Part shown: piece by piece, positions 8,733 to 18,169 of the stretch | How positions within the stretch are numbered: the first letter of the stretch is position 1 | Layout of the letters: every line of letters begins with the position of its first letter | Source: Proteobacteria bacterium 005FR1 | GTDB lineage: Bacteria > Pseudomonadota > Gammaproteobacteria > Pseudomonadales > Cellvibrionaceae | DNA length: 64,000 nt | Direction: 5' to 3' | Assembly: GCA_026192395.1 (NCBI GenBank) | Contig: WACF01000001.1 | Location: 1,511,637-1,575,636 of the forward strand | The notes under the pieces: generated by a model | Seen by the model: the letters and a program-made list of their open reading frames with translations, nothing else | Told to the model about the DNA's origin: nothing | Database searches by the model: none | Translations under genes and position numbers: made by a program

Positions 8733-10211
8733 TCAGTCAGCACTGACCGCCCTGCCCTCTGCCCAACTGCGAAGCGCGGATATCTTCTCGGCCATTACCA
8801 CCGACAGGGGCGAAGTATTGCGAATTTCCTCAACGATGTGTTGTTCGTTCAACTCAGACTTGCGCGCGGCAGCGGTATAGATTGCAGCGACGACCGCCTG
8901 CTCTATTTCCGCACCGGAGAAGCCTTCGGCGCGATCCGATAACAAGCTGAGATCGAAGCGTTCAGGACTGAGGTCGCGCTTGTTCAGATGAATGGCGAAA
9001 ATCTCCGCTCGCGTCCCTCGGTCCGGCAAATCCACAAAGAAGATTTCATCGAGACGACCCTTGCGCACCAGCTCTGGCGGTAAAACGGTGATATCGTTGC
9101 TAGTAGCGACGATGAACACTCTTTCCTTGCGCTCTGCCATCCAGGTTAGCAAGGTGCCCAACACGCGTTTCGATGTTCCGTTGTCGTGCTGGTCCGAAGA
9201 CAAGCCCTTCTCGATTTCGTCCATCCAAAGCACACAGGGCGACATCAACTCAGCTAGCTTCAGCGCTTCACGTAGATTTCGCTCTGTCTCGCCAAAGAAC
9301 TTGTTGTACAGCGACGCGAAATCCAGCCGCAGCAGAGGCAAGCCCCATAGCCCCGCAACGCTTTTGGCCGCCAGACTTTTCCCACTGCCCTGCACGCCGG
9401 TGAGCATTATGCCCTTGGGAATGTCAGCGGCAGTTGCAGAGCTGCAGAAGGCTTCTCGGCGTTCGGTAAGCCAGCTCTTCAGCCGACTCAGTCCGCCGAC
9501 ATTGGCGAAGCGTTCCGTGTTGTACTCGAAGCTGAGCACGCCCTCCATATCCATGAGTTCAAACTTGGCCTTGTTCACAGCGGGAATATCGTCTTCCGTA
9601 ATTGCACCATCATCGACAATCGCTCCGCGAGCGAGTCGCCGCACCTCTGAATGACTGAGTCCTTTCAGGTTGGCTACCAGCGTTTGCAGGGTTGCGGAGT
9701 CCGTCTTCACGCGCGCTTTCTGCTGCCCCTCTCCCCACTGTTTCGCCTCTTCGCGAATGATCGTCAGGATTTCCTCGTCGCTCGGTAGAGCAAGCTGAAG
9801 GACCGCGCTGTAGCGGGAGATATCGGCGGGCAAATCGAACTGGTGGCTGACAAACACCAGGGTATGCGGGACGCTGAAATGAAGCTGGGCGATGTCCTTG
9901 ATCAGGCGAACATTGCGCGGCTCGCCTTCGAGATAGTGGTGGAAATCGCAGAGCACATAGATTCCGGGAGTGGCCGCCTGCTTTATGTGCTCAAGAATCT
10001 CCCGGGGCTCGGTGTAGTTGACCAGCGATATCTCTGGCCCGAAACTCATTCGGGCCAGACCGTCGGTAACCGACCAGCGAAAGACGTTTTTCTTTCGCTG
10101 ATTGGCCACCCGCAGCAGCATGTCCAGCGCGCGCTTTTCGTCATAGGTTTCAATGACGATGAGGGGAACCCGCGAATCCAGCAGCAGGCCCATATCGTGG
10201 GAGTCTTTCAT
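8733..10211 (-). CDS. AAA+ ATPase, Ycf46-like
   Basis: A 492-residue ATPase. The N-terminal ~220 residues form a divergent P-loop-like domain typical of Ycf46 proteins. A complete AAA+ domain follows, with Walker A GVQGSGKS (272-279), Walker B VLWMDEIEK (about 327-335), sensor IVATSND, and the second-region arginines RKGRLDEIFF. Ycf46 in cyanobacteria is linked to inorganic carbon use; in proteobacteria the function is unknown. It starts 30 bases after the metallo-hydrolase gene on the same strand, so the two probably form an operon. Confidence 0.85.
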   Translation of the reverse strand: MKDSHDMGLLLDSRVPLIVIETYDEKRALDMLLRVANQRKKNVFRWSVTDGLARMSFGPEISLVNYTEPREILEHIKQAATPGIYVLCDFHHYLEGEPRNVRLIKDIAQLHFSVPHTLVFVSHQFDLPADISRYSAVLQLALPSDEEILTIIREEAKQWGEGQQKARVKTDSATLQTLVANLKGLSHSEVRRLARGAIVDDGAITEDDIPAVNKAKFELMDMEGVLSFEYNTERFANVGGLSRLKSWLTERREAFCSSATAADIPKGIMLTGVQGSGKSLAAKSVAGLWGLPLLRLDFASLYNKFFGETERNLREALKLAELMSPCVLWMDEIEKGLSSDQHDNGTSKRVLGTLLTWMAERKERVFIVATSNDITVLPPELVRKGRLDEIFFVDLPDRGTRAEIFAIHLNKRDLSPERFDLSLLSDRAEGFSGAEIEQAVVAAIYTAAARKSELNEQHIVEEIRNTSPLSVVMAEKISALRSWAEGRAVSAD

Positions 10212-10241
10212 CTTATTATTCCCTTGGGCTGATTCAGCCCT

Positions 10242-11204
10242 TCAGCTTTGCTCGTCGTTATTCTTTTGCAGCCAGACTTCGAGTCCCTGGGCGTTCAGTG
10301 CCATGTCGCCGGCGATGAGTTGACGCATCCGATTTTCTTCGAGTGACGAACCGTAGTTGCGCAGCCGCTCCAGTGTATATTCAAGCAGGTCGGCGGCAAT
10401 GCTGCCCAGACGGGAGGCTTGGTTGTCCTTGTGTTTCAGGGCGATACGCACGTAGTCGTCAATCTGCTGTTTGAGTTGGTCTGCGTGGGACTCACTCGCC
10501 TCCACCATGCCGTAGTGCGTCAGAAAGAAATACTGCGGCTTCAACGCCATCAGCCGATCGATCGACTCCTTGAATGCATCCGGCTCGAATTGCACCGGTG
10601 TGGTGGTGGGCAGCACAAACGATTTGCCGTTTTCGCACAATTCCGGATAGACGATGCCCAAAGTGTCCCCGGTGAAAATGCCCCGACTTGCTTCATCGTA
10701 GACGCAAAAATGGTGGCGCGCGTGGCCGGGCGTATCGAAGATGCGCAGTTGTCTGCCTGCCAGGTCGACCGCGGTATTGTCTTCCGCGATGATCATGCGT
10801 TCCTCGGGTATGGGAATCAACTCACCATAGTCGCGGTAGTAAATCTTTTCCCCGTAAACGGCGATGGCACCAGCCTGCAGTTTGGAGGGGTCCTGCATAT
10901 GGCGTGCGCCACGCGGATGAACCACCAGGCGCGCCTCAGGCAGTGCATCCATCAGGCCGCCGGCGCCGCCGGCGTGGTCCAGATGGACATGGGTGATGAT
11001 GACGTAATCCACCGCGCTGGCCTCATAGCCCAGCTCATTGATCAGCTTCAGGACCTTCGCCACGGTCTGCCCCGTCCCCGTTTCGATCACCGCAAGGCGA
11101 CCTTCATGCGCCATCAGGTAACAGCTGGCGAAGCCAGGGCGAATCAGCCCTGTGTCGATGCGGGTAATGCCGAAGCCGAGGTCATGATAGTCGGGGTACT
11201 GCAT
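10242..11204 (-). CDS. Metallo-beta-lactamase-fold hydrolase
   Basis: A 320-residue hydrolase. The dinuclear-metal motif THVHLDH (residues 71-77) is intact, with downstream metal ligands in TPGHARHHFCVYD and FTGDTLG. The C-terminal ~90 residues (LKPQYFFLTHYG onward) form an extra helical domain. The start at 11204 is chosen because family homology begins at MQYPDYHDLGFGI; the frame remains open upstream only as the antisense of coq7. Substrate unknown; glyoxalase II-like or lactonase activities are possible. Divergent from coq7 and upstream of the Ycf46-like gene. Confidence 0.82.
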   Translation of the reverse strand: MQYPDYHDLGFGITRIDTGLIRPGFASCYLMAHEGRLAVIETGTGQTVAKVLKLINELGYEASAVDYVIITHVHLDHAGGAGGLMDALPEARLVVHPRGARHMQDPSKLQAGAIAVYGEKIYYRDYGELIPIPEERMIIAEDNTAVDLAGRQLRIFDTPGHARHHFCVYDEASRGIFTGDTLGIVYPELCENGKSFVLPTTTPVQFEPDAFKESIDRLMALKPQYFFLTHYGMVEASESHADQLKQQIDDYVRIALKHKDNQASRLGSIAADLLEYTLERLRNYGSSLEENRMRQLIAGDMALNAQGLEVWLQKNNDEQS

Positions 11205-11282
11205 GGTTGTTACCTTTGCCGAGTCGGGGAAAATGCCACTAGCAGGCTGGGTTGGCGGATCATTTTCCACTAGAATGCGCCC
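11205..11282 (+). promoter_or_regulatory. Divergent promoter region, hydrolase / coq7
   Basis: A 78-base spacer between divergent genes. On the plus strand TAGAAT (11271-11276) is a good -10, placed only 6 bases before the coq7 ATG, and no Shine-Dalgarno sequence is visible. If used, the coq7 message would be leaderless or nearly so. The -35 is poor. Confidence 0.35.
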
Positions 11283-11948
11283 ATGAGCAAAACACCCTAC
11301 AAGACCACACTGCGCCAGTTGAGCTTCGTCGATCGTCTGCTGATCCAGGGCGACCACGCACTTCGCACCATCACCGGCGCTCAGGCGCCCGGTGCCCGCC
11401 CTTCCCCCGCCAAAGATCTCGACGAGGCACCGTTGGACGACGCAGAGCGGGAGCACGCCGCCGGTCTGATGCGGGTCAACCACAGCGGCGAAGTTTGCGC
11501 CCAGGCGCTGTATCAGGGTCAGGCGCTGACAGCATCGCTGCCCGGAGTTCGGGCGGAGATGGAGCTTGCCGCAGAAGAGGAAATCGACCATCTGCAGTGG
11601 TGCGAGGAAAGGCTGGAAGAGTTGCACAGCCGACCCAGTGCGCTGAATCCGCTGTGGTACGCGCTTTCATTTGGGATCGGGGCCGGTGCGGGCCTGATCA
11701 GCGATCGAATCAGTCTTGGCTTTGTAGCCGCCACCGAGGACCAGGTCTGCGCGCATTTGGAGGGGCACTTGCAGACGCTGCCCCTGCAGGATCAAAAGAG
11801 TCGGGCGGTAGTCGAACAAATGCTCGTGGATGAGCGAAAGCACGGCCATGCGGCGCTGAATGCGGGCGGGATCAACTTCCCCGCTCCGGTGAAGATGCTG
11901 ATGACCGGGGTCTCCCGGGTAATGACGACCATCAGCTACCGTCTCTAA
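11283..11948 (+). CDS. coq7: Ubiquinone hydroxylase Coq7
   Basis: Di-iron monooxygenase that hydroxylates the demethoxyubiquinol ring in ubiquinone synthesis, probably membrane-associated. 221 residues. Di-iron ligands are present: NHSGEVCAQ, then EEEIDHLQW, and near the end [10 protein letters not shown]. In pseudomonads coq7 lies close to speD, an OsmC gene and vfr; here speD is absent but the rest of the order is kept. Confidence 0.96.
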   Translation: MSKTPYKTTLRQLSFVDRLLIQGDHALRTITGAQAPGARPSPAKDLDEAPLDDAEREHAAGLMRVNHSGEVCAQALYQGQALTASLPGVRAEMELAAEEEIDHLQWCEERLEELHSRPSALNPLWYALSFGIGAGAGLISDRISLGFVAATEDQVCAHLEGHLQTLPLQDQKSRAVVEQMLVDERKHGHAALNAGGINFPAPVKMLMTGVSRVMTTISYRL

Positions 11949-11974
11949 GCCCAGGTTGGCAAGCGAGCCTCGGG

Positions 11975-12397
11975 CTAATCGACTTCCTTCACCTCGTAAC
12001 GATGCCGGATCTCCACGCCGGCCGCTTCCAGCATGATGGAGGCGGAGCAGTATTTTTCGGCGGACAGCTCCACCGCGCGTTTGACTTGCGCCTCCTTGAG
12101 ATTCTTGCCTTCCACGATGAAGACCATTTCGATCTTCTCGAATACCGCTGGAACGGCATCCGCGCGGGTTGCCTGGATCTCCACGCGGCAGTCCCGAACC
12201 TGCTGGCGGGACTTCTGCAGAATGCTCATAACGTCGAAGCTGGCGCAGCCACCGAGGCCGAGCAGCAGCATTTCCATAGGCCGCACACCCATGTTACGGC
12301 CGCCGTGATCCGCGGGGCCATCCATGACGACGGAGTGGCCGCTACCGGATTCACCCAGAAACATGGCGCCATCAACCCATTTTACAGTTGCCTGCAT
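11975..12397 (-). CDS. OsmC/Ohr-family protein
   Basis: A 140-residue protein of the OsmC superfamily (thiol-dependent peroxide reduction). The two redox cysteines are visible as GGCASFD (C51) and KYCSAS (C117), spaced as expected. It belongs to the YhfA-like branch that sits next to crp in many gammaproteobacteria, for which the physiological substrate is unknown. It ends 26 bases from the coq7 end (convergent) and is divergent from crp. Confidence 0.9.
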   Translation of the reverse strand: MQATVKWVDGAMFLGESGSGHSVVMDGPADHGGRNMGVRPMEMLLLGLGGCASFDVMSILQKSRQQVRDCRVEIQATRADAVPAVFEKIEMVFIVEGKNLKEAQVKRAVELSAEKYCSASIMLEAAGVEIRHRYEVKEVD

Positions 12398-12786
12398 AGT
12401 TCACCTCGAGCTGGTACTGTGCGACCGAGAAGCCGTCGACAGTTCATACAATTCGACATTGCGGGAATGGCGCGAAGAATACCATAATGGTTTTGTTCAC
12501 GTTCAGCAAAAGTCCAAGACTGGTCTACAATAGCTGGGTAGCCTGTGTTCTGATCAAGAGATGATCTTCGATCGCCAGAGGCAGTCGACAACCGGGCCCC
12601 AGGTCATTGCCGCAGCCGCGGTACGGGAAGGTCGGCAATACGTACAGTCCGGTCTCCGAGACTGGCCCAAACTGGCCACCGATACCGATAATTCCAGGTG
12701 CCATTAAATTATAAGTGCCATGAAGAACCTGACAGGCCGTTGACCACCAACTACACCGCCTGTCTCGAGACATTGAGGAAAGCAAC
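12398..12786 (+). promoter_or_regulatory. osmC-crp divergent intergenic region
   Basis: A 389-base gap with no credible gene. It contains a candidate -10 TACAAT (12526-12531) for crp, which would give a leader of about 250 bases, a 7-bp inverted repeat ATTGCCG/CGGCAAT (12606-12612 / 12633-12639), and a short direct repeat GTGCCAT around an AT-rich core near 12697-12722. I saw no clear palindromic Crp site. GAGGAAAG before 12787 is a strong ribosome site for the TTG start of crp. Confidence 0.35.
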
Positions 12787-13422
12787 TTGGTCGCTGTATC
12801 TCTCACACCGCATATCAAGAATGTGGAAGAATTTCTTGTCCACTGCCACCGCCGCCGCTATCCGGCCAAGAGCACACTGATTTACGCCGGCGACAAAAGC
12901 GATTCGCTGTACTACATCATCAAGGGCTCTGTGACCGTTCTCATCGAGGATGACGAGGGCCGGGAGATGATCGTTGCCTATCTCAACGACGGCGACTTCT
13001 TTGGGGAAATGGGCCTGTTTGGGGACGAAGACCCCCGCAGTGCCTGGATTCGCGCCAAGACCGAGTGTGAAGTGGCTGAAATCAGCTACGCGAAGTTCGA
13101 GGAACTGACCCATACCCATCCGGAGTTCCTGTTCGCGCTGGGCTCGCAAATGGCTCGTCGCCTGCGCAACACCACCCGAAAAGTCGGCGATCTGGCCTTC
13201 CTGGATGTGACTGGTCGAGTCGCCCGCACCCTGCTGGATCTATGCAAGGAGCCGGATGCGATGACCCACCCGGACGGCATGCAGATCAAGATCACCCGCC
13301 AGGAAATCGGCCGTATTGTCGGCTGTTCCCGCGAGATGGTGGGCCGGGTACTGAAGACACTGGAAGATCAGGGCCTGGTATCGGTCAAGGGCAAGACAAT
13401 GGTGGTGTTCGGCACTCGCTAG
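12787..13422 (+). CDS. crp: cAMP-activated global regulator (Crp/Vfr)
   Basis: A 211-residue transcription factor close to Pseudomonas Vfr. The cyclic-nucleotide pocket is intact at about 70-87 ([17 protein letters not shown], with the Glu and Arg-Ser that hold cAMP). The C-terminal helix-turn-helix lies at 169-190 ([20 protein letters not shown]). The start is TTG 12787, supported by GAGGAAAG upstream and by normal length. It is expected to control carbon use, motility and surface behaviour genes elsewhere in the genome. Confidence 0.95.
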   Translation: MVAVSLTPHIKNVEEFLVHCHRRRYPAKSTLIYAGDKSDSLYYIIKGSVTVLIEDDEGREMIVAYLNDGDFFGEMGLFGDEDPRSAWIRAKTECEVAEISYAKFEELTHTHPEFLFALGSQMARRLRNTTRKVGDLAFLDVTGRVARTLLDLCKEPDAMTHPDGMQIKITRQEIGRIVGCSREMVGRVLKTLEDQGLVSVKGKTMVVFGTR

Positions 13423-13443
13423 CGCCGCATCTCCTCAGAAAGC

Positions 13444-13478
13444 AAAAACCCGGACGGCTGTCAGCGGTCCGGTTTTTT
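13444..13478 (+). terminator. Rho-independent terminator of crp
   Basis: Stem CCGGAC (13450-13455) with GTCCGG (13467-13472), flanked by an A run before and a run of six T after. A classic intrinsic terminator; the flanking A/T runs would also let it act against the convergent methyltransferase transcript. Confidence 0.85.
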
Positions 13479-13507
13479 GTGCCTGGTCCCTCGGTCTCGG
13501 TGCTGCC

Positions 13508-14380
13508 TCAGGCCGCCTTGCGCAACAGAATGTGGCGCAGTGGCATGGCGGTCGTATCGCTCAAGCATTCGAAGCCGTGCCGGGCGAAGGTTTCGGTGCT
13601 GTCGGCCATCCTGTGCCAGCTCGCCAGGAAAGGCTCAAAGACGAAACCGGCCATCCAGCGAAAGTACAGGCCACGTAGCCCGTACTTACGCAGCATTTGC
13701 CAGTTGCTGGTGCGGACCTGTTCAGGTGAAGGCTCGCAGATCGCCACCAGCCCGCCCGGCTTCAGTATCCGATTGAACTCCGCCAGCGCCTGATCGATGT
13801 AACGGGGCGGTACCTCATGGAAGAGAAAACAAACCGCCAGGCCGTCGAAGCGCTGATCAGCGAATCCGGTGTTCTCCGCCACTCCCTGCACAAAGCGGAC
13901 GTCGGGGTAGTCCGTCGAGGCATGCTGTAACAGGTAGGGCGAGGGATCCAGGCCCCAGACCTCGGGCACGCCCGCCCGCTTCACCGTCGCCGCGGTTCGC
14001 CCACCGGCGCAACCTACGTCCAGCACACTTCGGCACTGGCGCAGCGCCTCGGCCAGCTTCGCGCGACCTCTTGCCATGGTTCCGAGCATTGCGTGATCGA
14101 AACCACTGATATAGCCGCGGGTGATCTTCTTGGAATAGTTGCCGTTCGGCAGGCTGTGAAATTCCTGTAGAACGTATTTGGGGATGCGATCGAGTCCCGG
14201 CAACTCCGCAGGTACCTGCACCTTCGCCCGCTGCTTGCCCATGATGCCTCGAAAGAAGCGCAGCCAGTCGCGCGGTCGGCGAAAATCGATCTGATCGGCC
14301 CAGGTATTGGGCAGTTCGAGCAAGGCCCAGTCGGGCACGATCGGGTCGGAGCCCGGAGGGAGAGGGATGTGATTCGCCAT
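13508..14380 (-). CDS. Class I SAM-dependent methyltransferase
   Basis: A 290-residue Rossmann-fold methyltransferase. SAM motif I is SVLDVGCAGGRTAA, the acidic loop VWGLDPS follows, and the post-motif FNRILKPGGLVAICEP is present. The N-terminal ~100 residues are unusual and hydrophilic. The start at 14380 is chosen for its GAAGG ribosome site 5 bases upstream; an upstream in-frame ATG at 14428 has none. Substrate unknown; the fold is shared by ubiquinone and small-molecule methyltransferases. Convergent with crp. Confidence 0.8.
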   Translation of the reverse strand: MANHIPLPPGSDPIVPDWALLELPNTWADQIDFRRPRDWLRFFRGIMGKQRAKVQVPAELPGLDRIPKYVLQEFHSLPNGNYSKKITRGYISGFDHAMLGTMARGRAKLAEALRQCRSVLDVGCAGGRTAATVKRAGVPEVWGLDPSPYLLQHASTDYPDVRFVQGVAENTGFADQRFDGLAVCFLFHEVPPRYIDQALAEFNRILKPGGLVAICEPSPEQVRTSNWQMLRKYGLRGLYFRWMAGFVFEPFLASWHRMADSTETFARHGFECLSDTTAMPLRHILLRKAA

Positions 14381-14531
14381 AGGGACCTTCAATTCCACTA
14401 ACTGCAGACGAGTGGAAAGCCACGCCAAATGATTATTTTAGCTCCTGGACTGGCGCCAAATCACTCTGAATTTGCGACCCGAACGCAGCCCAGCGACCCT
14501 GCCGGCTGACCCTCGAGCACTCAAACGCGAG

Positions 14532-14561
14532 CCGCCCCATCTGCTCAGGCAGACGGGGCGG
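14532..14561 (-). terminator. Hairpin after the M2 peptidase gene
   Basis: Arms of 13 bases with one mismatch (14532-14544 and 14549-14561) around a TCAG loop, 24 bases past the M2 peptidase stop. There is no T run on the minus strand, so the terminator role is likely but not certain. Confidence 0.5.
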
Positions 14562-14584
14562 GTTTTCGAAGGGAAAATCAGGTC

Positions 14585-16426
14585 TTACCAGCCACACTGT
14601 CGGCCCTGGTTCTGTTCGTCGAGCCAGGTCTTCAACGGGGCAAAGTAGTCGATGATGGCTGAAGCGTCCAGCTCCGGCTGACCCGTGATAGCTTCCATCG
14701 CCTCCTGCCAGGGACGGCTTGCGCCCATTTCCAGCATCGCGTTGAGCTTCTCGCCCGCTTCCTTGTTGCCATAGATCGAACAGCGGTGCAGCGGTCCTTC
14801 ATGGCCGGCGGTTTCGCACAATGCGCGGTGGAACTGGAACTGCTGGATGAAGGCCAGGAAGTAGCGCATGTAGGGCGTGTTGCCCGGGATGTGATACTTC
14901 GCGCCCGGATCGAAATCCGCTTCGCTACGCTCAACCGGCGGCACCAGACCCTGGTACTCGCGACGCAGATCCCACCAGGCCTGGTTGTAATTCTCCGGCG
15001 TTACCTCACCGTTGAATACCTGCCAGCGCCACTTGTCCACCATCAGGCCCCAGGGCAGGAAGGCAATCTTGTCGAGCGCCATTTTCATCAGGTAGCCCAA
15101 ATCGCCTTCGGAACCGGGTTCCTGTTCGAGCCAGCCAATGTCCACCAGATACTTCGGCGTGACTGACAGGGAGATGGTGTCGCCCGTGGCTTCGTGAAAG
15201 CCGTCGTTGGCACTGCCCTGGAACAGCACGGGCTGATGCTTGTAGGCGCGCTGGTAGAAGTTATGGCCCAGCTCGTGGTGAACGGTTTCGAAGTCCTCGG
15301 CGCTCTTGTCGATGCACATCTTGATGCGCAGGTCGTCTTTGCCGTCCATATTCCAGGCGCTGGCATGGCAGACAGCCTTGTGGTCCGTCGGCTCGACGAA
15401 CATGGAGCGCTCGAAGAATGTCTCCGGCAGGGGCTCGAAACCAAGAGAAGTAAAGAAGTTCTCGGCCACCTTCACCATGTGGACTTCGTCCTTGATGTTC
15501 TTTTTCACCAAGGCGTCCAGGTCATAGCCGAGATCGGTATTTTCAGGTTTGACCAGGTCGTAGATATTCCCCCACTGCTGGGCCCATTGGTTACCCAGGA
15601 CGTGCGCGGGCATCGGGCCGGTGGCTGGAACCACGTCGTCTCCATAGTATTCGTTCAGCTCGGCTCGTACGTGGCAGTGCAAGGCGTCATAGAAGGGCTT
15701 CACCTTGTTCCATTGGGCATCCGCGTCCGCGGCGAAGGCATCCGGGTCCATGTCGTACTTGGAGCGCCAGAACACGCTCAGATTGTCGTAGCCAAGCTCC
15801 TGAGCACCCTCGTTGCCGATTTCCACCTGACGGGTGTAGAGCGGCTTCATCGGCGGAGCGACGGTGCGCCAGCCCACCCAGATATCCTTCAATTCTTGCG
15901 GGTCGCGGCTGGTGCTCATGATGTTTTCCAGCTTGTCGCCCGACAGGCACTCTTGCTTGCCATTTTTCTCGCGGCAGTATTCGCCAGCGCCATACATGGC
16001 GTTCAGCTGCGAGCCGATCTCCGCCAACTCCTTGGCTTTCTCTGAGTCGTTGGGGGCCGGAAAGACCAGAACCTGCTTCAAGGCCTCCATCTTGCGACGA
16101 TCGACCGCGTCCAGATCCAGATCATTGAAGCGGGCCGCTTCGTTGGCCAATTCCACAGAGAGCTCTGTGAAACGCTGGCTGGCCAGAGATTCGAGCCACA
16201 GGCTGTCGTAATTGATGTAGGTGCTGGCGACCCAGGAAGCGTGGGACAGCTCCTCGCCCTGCTGAGCGAGTTGCTCTTCGGCCCGGGCGAGAAAAGCCTT
16301 GGCTTCTTCAACCGTCGGCGCCGCCGCGGTGACCGAGGTCTGAGCCCGGGCCATGTTGCCTTCCTGCATGCAGCCGGCGAGGCTCAGCAGCGCTCCGAGT
16401 CCGGAGACGATTACCAATTTGTTCAT
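14585..16426 (-). CDS. M2 family peptidyl-dipeptidase (ACE-like) lipoprotein
   Basis: A 613-residue zinc peptidase related to angiotensin-converting enzyme, expected to release C-terminal dipeptides. The N-terminus is a lipoprotein signal (MNKLVIVSGLGALLSLAGC; lipobox LAGC, Cys19), placing it in the periplasm or on the outer membrane. The zinc site HELGH is at residues 384-388 and the third ligand is in the following HEATGD. Length and motifs are complete, so it is probably active. Bacterial members occur patchily, for example in Xanthomonas and Shewanella. Its physiological substrate is unknown. Confidence 0.93.
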   Translation of the reverse strand: MNKLVIVSGLGALLSLAGCMQEGNMARAQTSVTAAAPTVEEAKAFLARAEEQLAQQGEELSHASWVASTYINYDSLWLESLASQRFTELSVELANEAARFNDLDLDAVDRRKMEALKQVLVFPAPNDSEKAKELAEIGSQLNAMYGAGEYCREKNGKQECLSGDKLENIMSTSRDPQELKDIWVGWRTVAPPMKPLYTRQVEIGNEGAQELGYDNLSVFWRSKYDMDPDAFAADADAQWNKVKPFYDALHCHVRAELNEYYGDDVVPATGPMPAHVLGNQWAQQWGNIYDLVKPENTDLGYDLDALVKKNIKDEVHMVKVAENFFTSLGFEPLPETFFERSMFVEPTDHKAVCHASAWNMDGKDDLRIKMCIDKSAEDFETVHHELGHNFYQRAYKHQPVLFQGSANDGFHEATGDTISLSVTPKYLVDIGWLEQEPGSEGDLGYLMKMALDKIAFLPWGLMVDKWRWQVFNGEVTPENYNQAWWDLRREYQGLVPPVERSEADFDPGAKYHIPGNTPYMRYFLAFIQQFQFHRALCETAGHEGPLHRCSIYGNKEAGEKLNAMLEMGASRPWQEAMEAITGQPELDASAIIDYFAPLKTWLDEQNQGRQCGW

Positions 16427-16512
16427 GAATACTCCCGCTCTGGTTAAGTAGGATTACGGTCGGGGAAGCTTTTGGCCGCCCCGACGATTACGCGTCCTGC
16501 GGTTGACATTGT

Positions 16513-17307
16513 TCAAACGTCGCCCAGCAGCTTGATGCCCACAAGCATCAAAAACAGGGCAAAGATCTGTTTCAGCCTGGCCGCGGGCAGCCGGTGCGCC
16601 AAGCGCGCCCCCAAGGGAGCACAAAGCACTCCCGCCACTGCGAGGCCAACCAGACCGGGAAGATACACGAACCCGACACTGTAGGCTGGCAGCTGGTCAT
16701 TATCCCAGCCCGCGAGTATAAAGCCCAGCGTGCTGGCGAGGGAAATGGGCAATCCGATCGCAGCCGCGGTACCCACGGCACTCGCCATAGCCACATTGCA
16801 CCAGCTCAGATAGGGAACGGTCAGACTGCCGCCACCGATCCCCACGAGAGCGGACATGCCGCCGATGACCGACCCGGCGCCGGCGAGGCCAGTTGGCCCG
16901 GGCACCGTGCGGTGCGGGCGAGGCTGGCGGCCCAGCAGCATCTGAACCGAAACGATGAGAAGAAATATTGCGAAGACCAGCAGCAAGGCTTCAGAGGCCA
17001 TCTGATCGGCCAGCCAGGCGCCAAACAGCGCGCCGGCAATAATGCCCGGGGCCAGACCGCGAAACACCAGCCAGTTCACGGCCCCGCGCAAGTGATGGGC
17101 GCGCATGGAAGAGATGGCATTGAAGATAATGACTGAATGGGAAGTGGCCACGGCCATGTGCATCAGAACGGGATCGGGGAAGCCGGCGCGGCGGAAGATG
17201 AAAAGCAGAACCGGCACCAGTACGGTGCCGCCGCCGACGCCGAACAGGCCAGCGGTGAAGCCTGCGAAGGCGCCCCCGGCGAGGTAGACGAGAATTTCCG
17301 TCAACAT
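16513..17307 (-). CDS. TauE/SafE-family anion permease
   Basis: A 264-residue integral membrane protein with about eight predicted helices. Glycine-rich repeats GGAFAGFTAGLFGVGGGTVLVP near the N-terminus and GGMSALVGIGGGSLTVP near the middle are the inverted-repeat signature of the TauE/SafE (DUF81) family, which exports sulfite, sulfoacetate or related organosulfur anions. Substrate here is unknown. It starts 37 bases after the trpC stop on the same strand, so readthrough from the trp cluster is possible. Confidence 0.88.
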   Translation of the reverse strand: MLTEILVYLAGGAFAGFTAGLFGVGGGTVLVPVLLFIFRRAGFPDPVLMHMAVATSHSVIIFNAISSMRAHHLRGAVNWLVFRGLAPGIIAGALFGAWLADQMASEALLLVFAIFLLIVSVQMLLGRQPRPHRTVPGPTGLAGAGSVIGGMSALVGIGGGSLTVPYLSWCNVAMASAVGTAAAIGLPISLASTLGFILAGWDNDQLPAYSVGFVYLPGLVGLAVAGVLCAPLGARLAHRLPAARLKQIFALFLMLVGIKLLGDV

Positions 17308-17344
17308 GAGCCGGGGTCCAAATACATTCGCCGGGGGGAAGCGA

Positions 17345-18142
17345 TCAGTGGAACAGCTCCATCAAGCGCAGCCCCGGATCCTCCGCTCTCATCAGCGATT
17401 CGCCAACCAGAAATGCGTGCACGTTGTGTCCGCGCATGGCTGCAACATCGTCAGTGCTGTGAATGCCGCTCTCGGTCACCACGATGCGGTCGTCCGGAAT
17501 GCGATCCAGAAGACTGAAGGTGGTTTCCAGCGAGGTTCTGAAGGTGTTGAGATTGCGGTTATTGATGCCGATCAGCTTGTTCGGCAGCTCCAGAGCGCGC
17601 TCCAGTTCATCGCGATCGTGCACCTCCACCAGCACATCGAGCCCCAGCTCACGGGCGAGATCGTTCAGCGAACGCATCTTCTCCTGCTCCAGTGCGGCGG
17701 CAATCAGCAGAATGCAATCAGCACCGATCGCTCGCGACTCGTAGATCTGATATTCATCGATCATGAAATCCTTGCGCAGCACCGGCAGCTTGCTCGCGGT
17801 CTTCACTTCCTTGATGAAGCAGTCAGAGCCCTGGAAGAAATCCACATCGGTGAGCACGGAAAGACAGGCGGCACTGCCCTTTTCATAGCTCCTGGCGATC
17901 TCGGCCGGGAAGAAATCCTCGCGGATCACGCCTTTGCTCGGGGAAGCTTTTTTGATTTCCGCAATCACCGCGGCCTGCTTATTGTTGAGCTTGATCTCGA
18001 TGCTCTGCACAAAGCCGCGGGCGGGAGGCAGATCGGCAATAGTTGCCTGCAAGTCTGCGAGCGGTGTAGCCGCGCGGCGCTCGGCCACTTCTTCAGCTTT
18101 TCGATCCAGTATTTTCTTTAAAATGGTGGGAGTTTGAGTCAC
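17345..18142 (-). CDS. trpC: Indole-3-glycerol phosphate synthase
   Basis: Fourth step of tryptophan synthesis. A 265-residue TIM barrel starting [16 protein letters not shown]. Visible are the catalytic lysine region [12 protein letters not shown], the second catalytic lysine [14 protein letters not shown], and the phosphate site near [10 protein letters not shown]. Monofunctional (no TrpF fused), as in pseudomonads. It follows trpD with a 27-base gap and is the last clear trp gene of the cluster. Confidence 0.96.
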   Translation of the reverse strand: MTQTPTILKKILDRKAEEVAERRAATPLADLQATIADLPPARGFVQSIEIKLNNKQAAVIAEIKKASPSKGVIREDFFPAEIARSYEKGSAACLSVLTDVDFFQGSDCFIKEVKTASKLPVLRKDFMIDEYQIYESRAIGADCILLIAAALEQEKMRSLNDLARELGLDVLVEVHDRDELERALELPNKLIGINNRNLNTFRTSLETTFSLLDRIPDDRIVVTESGIHSTDDVAAMRGHNVHAFLVGESLMRAEDPGLRLMELFH

Positions 18143-18169
18143 TGTCCTTCACTCATTTGAAATATTCGT

